Origin: Symbiodinium natans
Taxonomy: Eukaryota; Sar; Dinophyceae; Suessiales; Symbiodiniaceae
NCBI GenBank assembly: GCA_905221605.1
Contig: CAJNDS010000957.1
Coordinates: forward strand, 466,501 to 530,500
Reading direction: 5' to 3'
DNA length: 64,000 nucleotides
The notes under the pieces are model-generated. The model did not search any database, had not been told where the DNA came from, and worked only from the letters and a program-made list of their open reading frames with translations. The position numbers and the translations under genes are program-made. This document shows positions 21,049-30,424 of the stretch, in pieces. Numbering within the stretch: position 1 is the first letter of the stretch; each line of letters starts with the position of its first letter.

Positions 21049-24000
21049 ATGGCTGACCCCGGGCTGTCGACCCCTGTGCCTGAAGACGAAGACGACGAAG
21101 CTTTGTTTGGCCCCGGTGGTGCCCAGGACGGGCAACAACCGCCAACACAACCCCCTGGAGCTTCTGCTCCAGCGGGAGGACCCGCCACGGTCGTCGGACT
21201 TGACCCTCAACTCCAGCAGATGATGGTCCAGATGATGCAGAGTCAGCAAATGATGATGCAGAATCAGCAACAGACACTTCAAGTTCTGGTGGCAAAGATG
21301 GAGGCCGACGAGAGAAGGAGACGTGAGCAGGAAGCATTGTCTGCAGCTGTGAGCAACCCATTTGGGGGTGCTTCAAGTGCAGCAGCTGCTGGAAGTCCTA
21401 CGGCAAAGGCTTCTTCTCCTCCACCGGCGCCATCACAGAACCTGCATGTTGGAAGTAACCGTGCAGAGAAGTATCTGCCAGCATTGCCGCTCATCGATAA
21501 TGTGTCGATGGGAAAAGGGCGTGTGAGAGAGCTGGAGGAGTACCATCGGTGGTGCGAGGTGCTTGCTTCCTGGCTGGCGTTGATAGACGACAACTATGTC
21601 AATGAGTTGCGCCAGGCAATGACGCATGACCGTGAGATCAAGCAGTCTGACATGGCAGTTCCGGTAGCATCGCGTTCGGCAAGGTTGTTTTACTACCTGC
21701 AACAAAGTCTGCAGAAGTTCGAACGTGGGATGGAACTGGTGAGAAGCACGTCGATGCGTCAAGGACAAGCTGCTTGTGGTTATGAGGTGATGCGTCAAAT
21801 GCACCAGACCTTCAGCATTGTCTCTCGCATGGAGGCCATTGCTGTGAGAGATGAAGCCCTTCGCCTAACTTCGAAGGCGAGTTCGTACAAGCGACCGCTT
21901 GACTGCGTCCGCTTCCTTGAGGACGAGCTTGGGAAGGTAGACCAGAAGCTGCATCGGTTCCCTGAACTGAGGCTTGGAGCATCTGATCGTTCAACCCTTC
22001 TTCTTCAATCTGTCAGCCCAGAGTGTAGGCATTACGTTGTCCTGCATGGGAAGTCTGGGAGCTGGGAGGAACTGGTTGAAAGCATCCGGTTCTACGAGGA
22101 GCAAACCCGATTGTGTGATGCCGGTTCGCTGAATGCAGTTGGGGAGCGCGGCCTCTGCTGGAACTGTGGCAAATCAGGCCATATGAGTTGGCAGTGCCCC
22201 GACAAGAGCTCTGGAAAAGGGAAGAAGAGGGATGAACCGAAAGGTGGAAAGCCTTCTGGTTCCAAGAATCGAGAGAAGAGCCCTAAAGGGAAGGGCAAAG
22301 GCAAAGGGAAGACAGACAAAGGAAAGGGTGGAAAGCCCAAGGGGAAGCCAAAGAACAAAGGAAAGCCCAAGGGCCGAGCTGTGGAAGACGAGCAGTCTGA
22401 TCAGGTGATGGCAATGCGGTCTCATCATCTGAGTGGCTTGGGTCCGGGGACAAGAACTAATGAGCCCAATGAAGCTGAGCCCCCTCGTCTCACCATGACG
22501 AACGGAGAGATCGAGAGACTGAACCAGTCCTCCTCTAGGAATAGCTCTTTCGCATGGCTCATTGATAGTGGAGCCACCTGCCACGTGTTGTCAGAGAGTG
22601 CGTTGGGTTTTTACGAAGTCGTCAAGGAGCATTCGGGACCTCTTCCTGTGCTCATGAGTGCTAGCGATACGCCCATGGAATGTGTCAAGTTGGTTGACAT
22701 TCGGGTGAAGTTTGGGAAGTTGGGGCCCGTAGTGCTTCAACAGGTCTTGGTTTGCAAGATTGGTTTCAACGTAGTCAGTTCTTGGCAAGCATCCCTTTCG
22801 GGATGGAGTACCTGGCTCACCTCAGAGCCTGGAGCAAGCTGCTTGGTGAAGCAGACGGAACGAGGTTCCTCGATGTGGGTGCCTTTGGTTCGTGAAGCCA
22901 GGAGCTGGTGGGCGTTGGCTAAGGAGATTGGCCCTACCAAGGCAAAGCCGAAAGGAAGAAGAAGCAAAGGGGACTCACCCAAGCCGGGGTGGAGCCCGAA
23001 CGACGACGCGATGGAAGTGGATAAGGTGCAGAAGAAGGCACCGCCCAACGTAGGAAGAGCATTGGAGGTGACACCTTTTAAGTTTTTGCTGCGAGCATTT
23101 TCAGTGAAGCAACATGTGGGGGAACACGAGCTGCATGAGCATGTTTTACAGGAGCGTTTGAGTGGATGTGAGCATGCTGCAGTTGCGAAAGTAGGAATAG
23201 ACCTGGAAACCCCACCCTCTGCATGTTGTGCTGAAGCTTTATGTTCCGCCGCAGCTGTTTTGCTTAAGTCTGCAAGCAACACGTCTTTGGAGAAGCAAAC
23301 CAGTAGGGACACAGTCTGTGGAGACAAGGGTTTTGAGTGCGTAGGGGTAGGGCCTGTGCCGCTCCAGCCTCAGAGTGTTTGCATTAGGAGTAGGAGTGTC
23401 TTGCGTGTAGGACGTAGGAGTGACTTGCACCCCAGCGCTTGTGTGCCTGAGTGTTTGTTGGGACAGAGTGAAGAGAGGAAGTGTGCCTTTCGGAGCTTGC
23501 GTTGGCCAGGAGTGTTTCTGAAAGCATTGCTGGTGTTGTGTGCTCTAGGAGTGTTTTGCTCAAAGCCTGGAGCCTTTGTAAGGGACCTTGGAAAGGATGG
23601 AGCTTCCGGAAGCCTCGCCTCCGCTCTGTCTTGTGAACTCCCAAAGTGGGAGTGTGGCCCAGGTGGAAGCCTTTTCGACGAGCATGATTGCTCGTCTTGC
23701 GCACCGTTTCGAGGAGGAAGGTCAGCTGTCTCTTTCGAGGCAGCTTCTCCAAAACATCGACCTTTTTACCTCGACCCCTGGCTCGGTCGAACGGCTGTTG
23801 GGGATTCCAGCCTGCCTTGGGGAGTTGGAGACACAGGAGTTGGTGATCAATACAAGCGGCATTCCGGTGAAGCAACCTATGCTCATTGCCGAGCTGCGAG
23901 CCATTGCTGCTCCGACGGTGGACCAGTCGGTTTTGACGGACACCCTCGTCGAAGAGCACGACCGTCGTGCAGAGTATGCAAGGTATGGCTATGTTTTGAC

Positions 24001-24705
24001 CACCATGGGGGTGGTAGTTGCCGATGTGAGTGCTACCATCCGCCAACCGCACCTTCCATGCGAGCAAAGGGGGTACTGGCGCAACAATCAGGTTGGCATC
24101 CAGCTCACCTTGAAGAAATTCCTTCTGTACCTGGAGGCGATTCGAGAGTTGCGGTGCCATCCTGCTCAATACCAATTGTTCGAGGCAGGGCTAGCAAGCA
24201 TTCTGCCAAACGAGCTCAAGGTCGAGCGTGTGCCGGCTGCCGACTTGAGAGCGCTTTTGGCGGACGTGCTCGTCCAGAGCAACCGCCGGGTGACTTTGGC
24301 TGCTCAACCGCCAACTATAATACCGGATGTTGCACCATCCGCGTCGGGTGGCACGGCACCGCCTCTTCACAAAAGTGCCCCAGCTCCACCTCCTTCGGGG
24401 TGGGCTTTGCTCAACCAAGCGCGTGCAAAAGCCGAGGCAATGATTCGATTGCATGCCGACATGAAGAGAGCTGCAACAGCCGAGGTGGCTCCATCGTCGA
24501 CGGGCCCCGCTTTTCCACCAGGGCCTCCGGCTTTCTTGCCGTTCAGCCCTCCTTCCCCGCTTACGCCGTCCGTCTTTTCCTATGCTCCATCTTCGGTCCG
24601 GGGAGCGCTTCTCCTTTGACCCCGCCGGCAGAGACGAGTATGGTGGTTCCAAACCCACCTATGGACAATTCGGATGTGGGAGACTCTGGCTCCGAGATGG
24701 ATTGA
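21049..24705 (+). CDS. Copia Gag-protease ORF
   Basis: The ATG lies in good context (gccATGG) 43 bases after the LTR. A Gln/Met-rich N-terminus (residues 25-90) leads into a gag-like helical region (about 140-350). A CCHC zinc knuckle, CWNCGKSGHMSWQC, lies at about residues 370-383, followed by a Lys/Gly/Pro-rich basic stretch that would bind RNA. The aspartic protease signature LIDSGATCH is at about residue 504-512. Gag packages the element RNA and the protease cuts the polyprotein. After about residue 850 the frame stays open but its composition is unlike a protein and an alternative frame looks more real, so the true product may end or shift earlier. The frame overlaps the IN-RT frame by 124 nt; moving there needs a -1 shift, or two +1 steps through the intermediate ORF. 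Confidence 0.85.
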   Translation: MADPGLSTPVPEDEDDEALFGPGGAQDGQQPPTQPPGASAPAGGPATVVGLDPQLQQMMVQMMQSQQMMMQNQQQTLQVLVAKMEADERRRREQEALSAAVSNPFGGASSAAAAGSPTAKASSPPPAPSQNLHVGSNRAEKYLPALPLIDNVSMGKGRVRELEEYHRWCEVLASWLALIDDNYVNELRQAMTHDREIKQSDMAVPVASRSARLFYYLQQSLQKFERGMELVRSTSMRQGQAACGYEVMRQMHQTFSIVSRMEAIAVRDEALRLTSKASSYKRPLDCVRFLEDELGKVDQKLHRFPELRLGASDRSTLLLQSVSPECRHYVVLHGKSGSWEELVESIRFYEEQTRLCDAGSLNAVGERGLCWNCGKSGHMSWQCPDKSSGKGKKRDEPKGGKPSGSKNREKSPKGKGKGKGKTDKGKGGKPKGKPKNKGKPKGRAVEDEQSDQVMAMRSHHLSGLGPGTRTNEPNEAEPPRLTMTNGEIERLNQSSSRNSSFAWLIDSGATCHVLSESALGFYEVVKEHSGPLPVLMSASDTPMECVKLVDIRVKFGKLGPVVLQQVLVCKIGFNVVSSWQASLSGWSTWLTSEPGASCLVKQTERGSSMWVPLVREARSWWALAKEIGPTKAKPKGRRSKGDSPKPGWSPNDDAMEVDKVQKKAPPNVGRALEVTPFKFLLRAFSVKQHVGEHELHEHVLQERLSGCEHAAVAKVGIDLETPPSACCAEALCSAAAVLLKSASNTSLEKQTSRDTVCGDKGFECVGVGPVPLQPQSVCIRSRSVLRVGRRSDLHPSACVPECLLGQSEERKCAFRSLRWPGVFLKALLVLCALGVFCSKPGAFVRDLGKDGASGSLASALSCELPKWECGPGGSLFDEHDCSSCAPFRGGRSAVSFEAASPKHRPFYLDPWLGRTAVGDSSLPWGVGDTGVGDQYKRHSGEATYAHCRAASHCCSDGGPVGFDGHPRRRARPSCRVCKVWLCFDHHGGGSCRCECYHPPTAPSMRAKGVLAQQSGWHPAHLEEIPSVPGGDSRVAVPSCSIPIVRGRASKHSAKRAQGRACAGCRLESAFGGRARPEQPPGDFGCSTANYNTGCCTIRVGWHGTASSQKCPSSTSFGVGFAQPSACKSRGNDSIACRHEESCNSRGGSIVDGPRFSTRASGFLAVQPSFPAYAVRLFLCSIFGPGSASPLTPPAETSMVVPNPPMDNSDVGDSGSEMD
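23597..24619 (+). CDS. Overlapping accessory ORF between protease and integrase
   Basis: This 340-codon frame is offset +1 from Gag-PR and overlaps its open 3' part. Its residues look more protein-like than the Gag-PR frame here: amphipathic helices such as MIARLAHRFEEEGQLSLSRQ, then LLIPACLGE-type segments, KKFLLYLEAIREL, and a Pro/Ala/Ser-rich tail. No known family was recognised. Its end overlaps the start of the IN-RT frame by 37 nt. It may be a spacer domain of one polyprotein reached by +1 shifts, a separately translated protein, or the original frame displaced by indels. The TTG at 23588 is in frame but ATG at 23597 is the better start. Confidence 0.55.
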   Translation: MELPEASPPLCLVNSQSGSVAQVEAFSTSMIARLAHRFEEEGQLSLSRQLLQNIDLFTSTPGSVERLLGIPACLGELETQELVINTSGIPVKQPMLIAELRAIAAPTVDQSVLTDTLVEEHDRRAEYARYGYVLTTMGVVVADVSATIRQPHLPCEQRGYWRNNQVGIQLTLKKFLLYLEAIRELRCHPAQYQLFEAGLASILPNELKVERVPAADLRALLADVLVQSNRRVTLAAQPPTIIPDVAPSASGGTAPPLHKSAPAPPPSGWALLNQARAKAEAMIRLHADMKRAATAEVAPSSTGPAFPPGPPAFLPFSPPSPLTPSVFSYAPSSVRGALLL

Positions 24706-27700
24706 TATGCTTGGGTATGGGCCCTGAGGGCCTAAAAGCCGGGCATGAGTTGCTCCGATCTTCGCCGCAATGCACAAAATTGGTAGGAGTAGGTCTGAAA
24801 GCCCTGCTGTTTGCAGTAGGAGACTGGCTGTGTGCATTAGGAGGTAGGGTAGGAGCGTTTGAGTGCTTGGTAGGTGACTGTGAGTGCAGCCTGCCTGCCG
24901 CGAATGGGTCTGCACACTGTCCCTCTGTGCCCAGGTCTTCATGGAAAGGAAGCAGTGCCTTGGCTTTAGGGTTGGTTCTGGGTTTGGTTTTCAGAGGTTG
25001 GCTGCGTAGGTGCGTGAAGCTTTTGAGTGTGCGCCGTAGGAGTAGGCTGAAGTTTGTGCGTGTAACTTTGGTAGGACGTGTGCCACGTAGGTCTTGGAGT
25101 GTTGTGCGCCGCCTGTTGTTTTTGCGTGGCGTGCTTGCTTGTGAGTTGAAAGCTGAGCCTACGGGCGAGGAAGCAAAAGGGCCAATGATGAAACGTTGGC
25201 GTGCCTTTAAGAAGTGGGCCTTGTGTGGGCTTCGGTCCCTGCGGGGGTCCGAGCAAAAGAAGGCCGTGGCACGTTCTGAGGCCCTGCGTATGCTTGCTGG
25301 TTTGCCGACCCCGGTTGTTGTGAATTCGGAGTCGGAGGAAGAGTTGATTCCTGATCCGTTGGAAGCTGAACTTGCGAAACCCAGCGGAAGTGAACCCCCT
25401 AGGCCCTCCGATGTTCGAAAGAAACCCCGTGTGGAGAATGTTCCCTCAGGTGAACCGGGTGCCCTGAGTTCCCCGGAGGTGGTGAGCGATGCTCTGGATC
25501 CTGAGGTTCCGGTCTATTTGACCTCGGAGCGGCTGAAGGCGCACCGAAATAAGGGCCACCAACCTTATCTTAGTTGCTGTGACACATGTCAAAGCGCTAG
25601 AGGGAGAGTGCCGGCTCGTAGGAAGCACATGAAACACCACCACGGACCCGGAGAGTTGCAAAAAAAGAATGTTCGTTTCCTTCTCATGGTTCATGTGGTG
25701 TCGGGGTACATACATACCGTGGTCTTAGGACCTGAGGATGAAGTGCCCGCTGTATCGGTTTGCAAAGCCTTTACGGAAATGGGATTGAGTGGATTGGACA
25801 TTGTTGTCCACGGGGACCAAGAAAATCTCCTCGAGAGTGTTTTCCGTAATGCAGCGAAACACCGGACATTCGGGGGGAGGTCAATGCACTGGGTCCCGTT
25901 CGCGATAAACAGACCTCAAGCGAAGGGCATCGTTGAACGCCATGTTTGCCTTGTGAAAGAAGCGTTCTGGTCTGTTTGGCTGGGCTTAGAAGAGCGTGTA
26001 GGTGAAAAGTTGCCTCTAGGGAGCCATCTGTTTGTTGAGGCCATGAGGTACTCTGTGAGGATGCATAACTTGTTTCATGTGTCCAAGGAACACAGCACGC
26101 CGTTGGAGAGACTGCGTGGGTCGACAGTTCAGCCAGTGAAGAGCTGTGAGTTTGGGGTTGTGGGCTTTGGGAAGCCTCAGAAGGACTACCCAGAGCACCG
26201 CGGAAAGCGCTTGGTGAGGGCACTCTATGTAGGACCTCACGGTGCTAATGGATCCGGGATTCGGGTCTTTGTTCCAATAGGTATTGGAAAGCCCCCTCGT
26301 TTGGAAATCTTCAGCTCTTTTCGTGCCAAAGATCCAGTGGAGTTTGACAAAGCTGCTTTGCGTGACCTTCGAGGTAATAAGGAAGACCCTGAAAGACCCA
26401 TCAAGTTCGATGTTCCAATCGATGGTCCGAGTCCGCCGCTTGATTCCCCAAATATCCCTGAAGGAAGTCTTGAGTTTCCTGTTGAACGCACCGAACCACC
26501 TGCTCTTGAGGGCCCTGAAGCAATGGAAGAAGAAGGAGAGTTGGATGGGTATTCTCCGGATTTTTCGGACGTGCCTGAAGAAACAGGCATGGAGGTTGAG
26601 CCTCCCGGAGGCGTAGGTCTTGAGGACCTCGACGCCCCTATGGATCCAGGAGAAGACGATGCCATGGAAGAGGGCCTGACGTGGCTCTATGAGCATGGCC
26701 TTAGGCAACTCTTTGATGGGCCTGACTTGAGAGTTACAACAAAAATCCGTAAGGGAGATGATGTCAAAGAGTGGTTCCGTATGAAGTTTGGTGGAAAGAA
26801 GATTTGGGTCCATGTCCCGGACAATGCGGTTTGCGAAGTTTCTGGCAAGGTTTTGCCTCGTAAGCATCTTGAAGAAGGTATGAGACTCGAGCTCTCAGAA
26901 CTTGATGCTTTTGGTGTAGCTACGATTATAGGAGAAGCTGAGGCCCGTAAACGAGCTACACGGAGAATCCATACGACTAGGTGGGTTCTGACTTCGAAAC
27001 CGTCGGCCACGAACCCTGAACGAGTTCGTGCTCGTCTTGTTGTGAGAGACTATGCATTTGGATCCAATCCTCTAGCTGACGGGATATATTCCCCCACCAC
27101 GTCTTTGGAAGCCTTGAGGGGTGTCCTTGCTATTCATGCTGTCAGAGGTGGCACCTTGTTGTCAGCAGATGTGAGCGTTGCCTTCATGCAAGCGCCTGTG
27201 CAGGGAGTAGAGTGTATCCGGTTTCCGAATGGGATGTATGATGAGGAGAACAAGCCGCTGTTTGCGCAGCTACACAAAGCCATGAATGGCTTGAGAGTAG
27301 GACCACTGAGCTGGTACCTAGAGTTTACAAGCACGCTGCGTAAGCAGTTTGGGTTTGGTGAGACTGCCGACCCTACTGTGCATCACCGGCTTGAGAAGGA
27401 TGGTGCGCTGACCTTGGTGTTAGTGTATGTTGACGATCTCATCATCTTTTCCCAGAATCCGCCAGTTGCCAAGGATCTGTACGCTAAGCTAGCGAAGATC
27501 TATAAAATGAAGCAGACAGGGCTTCTAGAACCTGGCAAGACTGGGCAGCTCGAGTTCTTGGGTCGAGTGATCGCCCGAACCACTGAGCACGGGCCTGTGT
27601 TCTTTGGCCTGAAGCCGGGGTACTTGAAGTCGCTTGGAGAAGAGTTTGGCATTAGCGGAAAAGGTGTGAAACCAGTGCTGGGAAACCTCGAGAGGGAGTA

Positions 27701-28883
27701 CCGGAAGAAGGAGGCTGGAACACCTATCAGCACTGAGGCGTATGAACGCTATAGACGTGTGCTTGGTAAGTTGATGTGGGCAAGCCTGACGTTGCCGCAT
27801 TTGTCCTACCCGGTAGGATTTCTGGGCCGGTGTCAGAGTGACCCAGATAGCCAGGCAGAAGCTTGCTTGAGACGCGTGGTTCGCTGGGTGATGGCTTTGC
27901 CTGAGTACCTTCAGCGATTTTCGGCAGAAGCGTTTGAGTATCCGTGCTGCGCTTCGGAAACCATGCTCTCTGGCTTTGTGGATGCGTCATGGAACATTTG
28001 CTCTGTGTCTGGTGCTATCGTGAAGTGGCATGGCATCATGATCAAAACTTTCTCGCGGAAACAGTCGGTGACCGCGTTGAGTTCGGCGGAGGCCGAATTG
28101 GCAGCCCTGACTGAGGCAGCCAAAGAGTCGGTGTACTTGTCTTTGCTCATGGAAACGCTCCTGTATGGAATGCCCAAAGGAGAGACCGGTGAGTTTCCGA
28201 TTCACCTGGCTTCGGATTCGGAAGCCGCTTTGTCGATTAGCAAAATGACGGGGTTGTTACGCCGTGTTCGGCACCTGGAGCTTCGTCATCGCTATCTTCA
28301 AGAGCTAGTCCACCTGGAAAGGCTGATTCTAAGCTTCATCAGTGGAGAACGGAATCCAGCCGATGGACTGACGAAATCTCCTGAGGAGTTGTTGCTTGAG
28401 CATTTGCTGGTTGCGTGTGGACTGGAAAGAGTGTGTGAAGAAGACCTTCAGGGTCTTGTAGTTCCTGAACACCTTCGTGAACGAATGGAAGAACTTGAAG
28501 AAGTATGTGAAAAGCTTGAGAAAATCCCGACAAACCTGGCGAAGTACGAGCCAGTGGCAAGAGACCTTGCGTTGGGATCTGTTCCTCTGCTTGTGATCGA
28601 GGTGTTTTGTTCAACGGACAGTGCGTTGTGCCGAGCGTGTGCTCGTGACCGAGTAGCATATATAGGCATAACTGAGAAAGAAGACTTCTTAAGCAAGAGT
28701 ACTCAAATGTTTCTAGGCGAGGTCTTGCTGTGTCTGTTGAGTAGGAAACCGCCCCAGATCTATGTCCACATAGCTTCCCCGTGTACCGCTGGATGTACCG
28801 CTTTAAGAACTGGCATCGACCGAAGTTTCGACATCGGTGGCGAGAGCAGGTCAAGAAGCATGTTGCATCTTGGAAAGCTTTAG
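24582..28883 (+). CDS. Copia Pol: integrase, reverse transcriptase, RNase H
   Basis: The first 200 residues are basic and hydrophobic without a known domain. Integrase: HHCC zinc motif HRNKGHQPYLSCCDTCQSA (about 321-339), Asp412 in HGDQEN and Glu452 in GIVER, 40 residues apart. The first catalytic Asp, expected just after GELQ at residue 360, is not visible. Reverse transcriptase: SADVSVAFMQA (Asp863) and YVDD (949-952). RNase H: Asp1134 in GFVDASW, Glu1170 in SSAEAEL, Asp1212 in ASDSEAA and Asp1261 in NPADGLTK, all present. A C-terminal extension (from about 1280) includes EVFCSTDSALCRAC and SPCTAGC, then leaves frame near 28795. The product copies the element RNA and inserts it into the genome. 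Confidence 0.92.
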   Translation: MLHLRSGERFSFDPAGRDEYGGSKPTYGQFGCGRLWLRDGLICLGMGPEGLKAGHELLRSSPQCTKLVGVGLKALLFAVGDWLCALGGRVGAFECLVGDCECSLPAANGSAHCPSVPRSSWKGSSALALGLVLGLVFRGWLRRCVKLLSVRRRSRLKFVRVTLVGRVPRRSWSVVRRLLFLRGVLACELKAEPTGEEAKGPMMKRWRAFKKWALCGLRSLRGSEQKKAVARSEALRMLAGLPTPVVVNSESEEELIPDPLEAELAKPSGSEPPRPSDVRKKPRVENVPSGEPGALSSPEVVSDALDPEVPVYLTSERLKAHRNKGHQPYLSCCDTCQSARGRVPARRKHMKHHHGPGELQKKNVRFLLMVHVVSGYIHTVVLGPEDEVPAVSVCKAFTEMGLSGLDIVVHGDQENLLESVFRNAAKHRTFGGRSMHWVPFAINRPQAKGIVERHVCLVKEAFWSVWLGLEERVGEKLPLGSHLFVEAMRYSVRMHNLFHVSKEHSTPLERLRGSTVQPVKSCEFGVVGFGKPQKDYPEHRGKRLVRALYVGPHGANGSGIRVFVPIGIGKPPRLEIFSSFRAKDPVEFDKAALRDLRGNKEDPERPIKFDVPIDGPSPPLDSPNIPEGSLEFPVERTEPPALEGPEAMEEEGELDGYSPDFSDVPEETGMEVEPPGGVGLEDLDAPMDPGEDDAMEEGLTWLYEHGLRQLFDGPDLRVTTKIRKGDDVKEWFRMKFGGKKIWVHVPDNAVCEVSGKVLPRKHLEEGMRLELSELDAFGVATIIGEAEARKRATRRIHTTRWVLTSKPSATNPERVRARLVVRDYAFGSNPLADGIYSPTTSLEALRGVLAIHAVRGGTLLSADVSVAFMQAPVQGVECIRFPNGMYDEENKPLFAQLHKAMNGLRVGPLSWYLEFTSTLRKQFGFGETADPTVHHRLEKDGALTLVLVYVDDLIIFSQNPPVAKDLYAKLAKIYKMKQTGLLEPGKTGQLEFLGRVIARTTEHGPVFFGLKPGYLKSLGEEFGISGKGVKPVLGNLEREYRKKEAGTPISTEAYERYRRVLGKLMWASLTLPHLSYPVGFLGRCQSDPDSQAEACLRRVVRWVMALPEYLQRFSAEAFEYPCCASETMLSGFVDASWNICSVSGAIVKWHGIMIKTFSRKQSVTALSSAEAELAALTEAAKESVYLSLLMETLLYGMPKGETGEFPIHLASDSEAALSISKMTGLLRRVRHLELRHRYLQELVHLERLILSFISGERNPADGLTKSPEELLLEHLLVACGLERVCEEDLQGLVVPEHLRERMEELEEVCEKLEKIPTNLAKYEPVARDLALGSVPLLVIEVFCSTDSALCRACARDRVAYIGITEKEDFLSKSTQMFLGEVLLCLLSRKPPQIYVHIASPCTAGCTALRTGIDRSFDIGGESRSRSMLHLGKL

Positions 28884-29230
28884 GACGACTTCTGGAGGAC
28901 CGCTGCAAAGAGATCCTGGTTACCCAGGAATGGCCAAAGAACTGTGGTCTTTGGAAGGAGGAAAGTTATCTGAAAGAAAAGAAGCGCCTTGGTCTGAACT
29001 TTGGAAGGGTTGTGGACCGTTGTGCCTTCGACGGGGTCTTTAAGCGGTGGTTCTTTGCTACAAACCGAGAGGAGTGGAGTGAAATCTTCTCTGGAAAGCC
29101 CTGTGACAAAAGTCATCAGCATGTTTCACTTGCTAGTGTCGAAGAAACAGGTATCTATCCGACTAAACTGGGTAGAGCTCTTTTGCGTGCTGCGAAAGTC
29201 ACGTTAGGTCTTGTAGGAACACCTTCTTAG
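28781..29230 (+). CDS. C-terminal continuation of the Pol extension, out of frame
   Basis: This frame is offset from Pol and reads as a plausible protein (FKNWHRPKFRHRWREQVKKH, LVTQEWPKNCGLWKEE, HVSLASVEETGIYPTKLG). It appears to carry on the C-terminal domain begun in the Pol frame. At the join a 9-base word, TGTACCGCT, is repeated 4 bases apart (28791 and 28804), so a small indel or programmed slippage is likely. Function is unknown; the combined domain has no retroviral equivalent I know. Confidence 0.5.
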   Translation: MYRWMYRFKNWHRPKFRHRWREQVKKHVASWKALGRLLEDRCKEILVTQEWPKNCGLWKEESYLKEKKRLGLNFGRVVDRCAFDGVFKRWFFATNREEWSEIFSGKPCDKSHQHVSLASVEETGIYPTKLGRALLRAAKVTLGLVGTPS

Positions 29231-29348
29231 GTCGGCAGTAGGAGTGCTCGCTTTCGGACTTTGCCTGGGATTAGATGTTTAAGCACTGGAAACACCGAGC
29301 TGTGAAGAAGTGCGTGGCTCTGAGGCATTACAGTCCAAGCGGGGGTGT

Positions 29349-30424
29349 GAAAGTTCCTGTCTGGCTCAAGTCTCGGCTCAACCCCGGTGGGGTGCGCAGG
29401 TAGTGAGCTGTTCGGTGGCCTGGAGGCTGTACCTAAGGGTGGGCTCCAACAGGACTCAAACCGAAACCACTGTGTTTGCTCGGTAGTTCTGCCAGCCACA
29501 TAGCTGCCTGTGTACGGCCTCGCCGAGTGCTGAGGGAACTTTCGACCTCGCTGCTGAGGGTGTTGTCGGCCTCGCATAAGCTGAGGATTGTGGAAAGTCT
29601 TCGGCCTCGCTCGGAGGGACAACATAGTTCGGCCTCACCACGGTTGAGGGAAACACCTCCTGGAACTGAGGTGCAAGAAGATAGCAGACCTGTGCGAGCG
29701 AAGAGGGTTCCGAGGCCTTAACTTCCTTTGTTGGAACAGGGCCCCGTCTCAACCGCAGATTTCCGCTCGTGGGCTATCGGCGACCAGAGTGGCCGTCCAC
29801 AGTGCCCTGGACAGTGTGCCACACGCCAAAGAGACTTGCTGCAAGGCAGACGGAGAGCGACGGACCATGCCGGCAATTGCGTGCTGTGTATTTGCATGGT
29901 CACACCAGGGGCGTCGTGAAGGGCTTTTCCTGGAACTGTCGCAGTCATATCGTATCCACTTTGTCCGTCGCACCAGGAGAGGCAACATAGCCTGGGGCAG
30001 CTGTGGGAATTGGAATGTCCAAAGAAGCCTGAATGCAGCTAACCTCCACCTGCAGCTCCGGGATTTCCGATGCTGTGAGGATGCGAGGCTTTGGAACATC
30101 GATTTCTATGTCGATCCCACAAACCCATCCCTGATGATTGATGGCAGCGGACGTGAAATCAGGTACCTGGGTAGGCTGGTGATTATGGTGTATGGCCCTG
30201 ATGTGTCGAGAAGGATGCTGGCCTTGTCGGAAGATGATGAGGAATGGATGCTCCTTTGAGGTGATGAAACGTCGCCGGCCAGTAACCAGGCAAGTGGAAG
30301 TGGATTGAATTGCGAGCACAGCCTCGCCATTAAGGGCCATGTGAGGGCAAACCCGAATGCAGGCTTAGCTTGCCGGAATGAGGGTGATCAACATACCCTC
30401 GCAGCACAATGCTTTCAGAACCCG
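29349..30424 (+). repeat. Array unit Z (leader)
   Basis: It opens with GAAAGTTCCTGTCTGGCTCA and a CAACCCCGGTGGGGTG hairpin, as the X units do, then carries five family-1 hairpins between 29514 and 29653. The rest, 29700-30424, is unique and has few motifs. Confidence 0.65.

Noticed and set aside
23384-24175. 263-codon antisense frame opposite the protease-integrase spacer
   Set aside because: It is a shadow of the codon bias of the overlapping sense ORFs; no recognisable domain.
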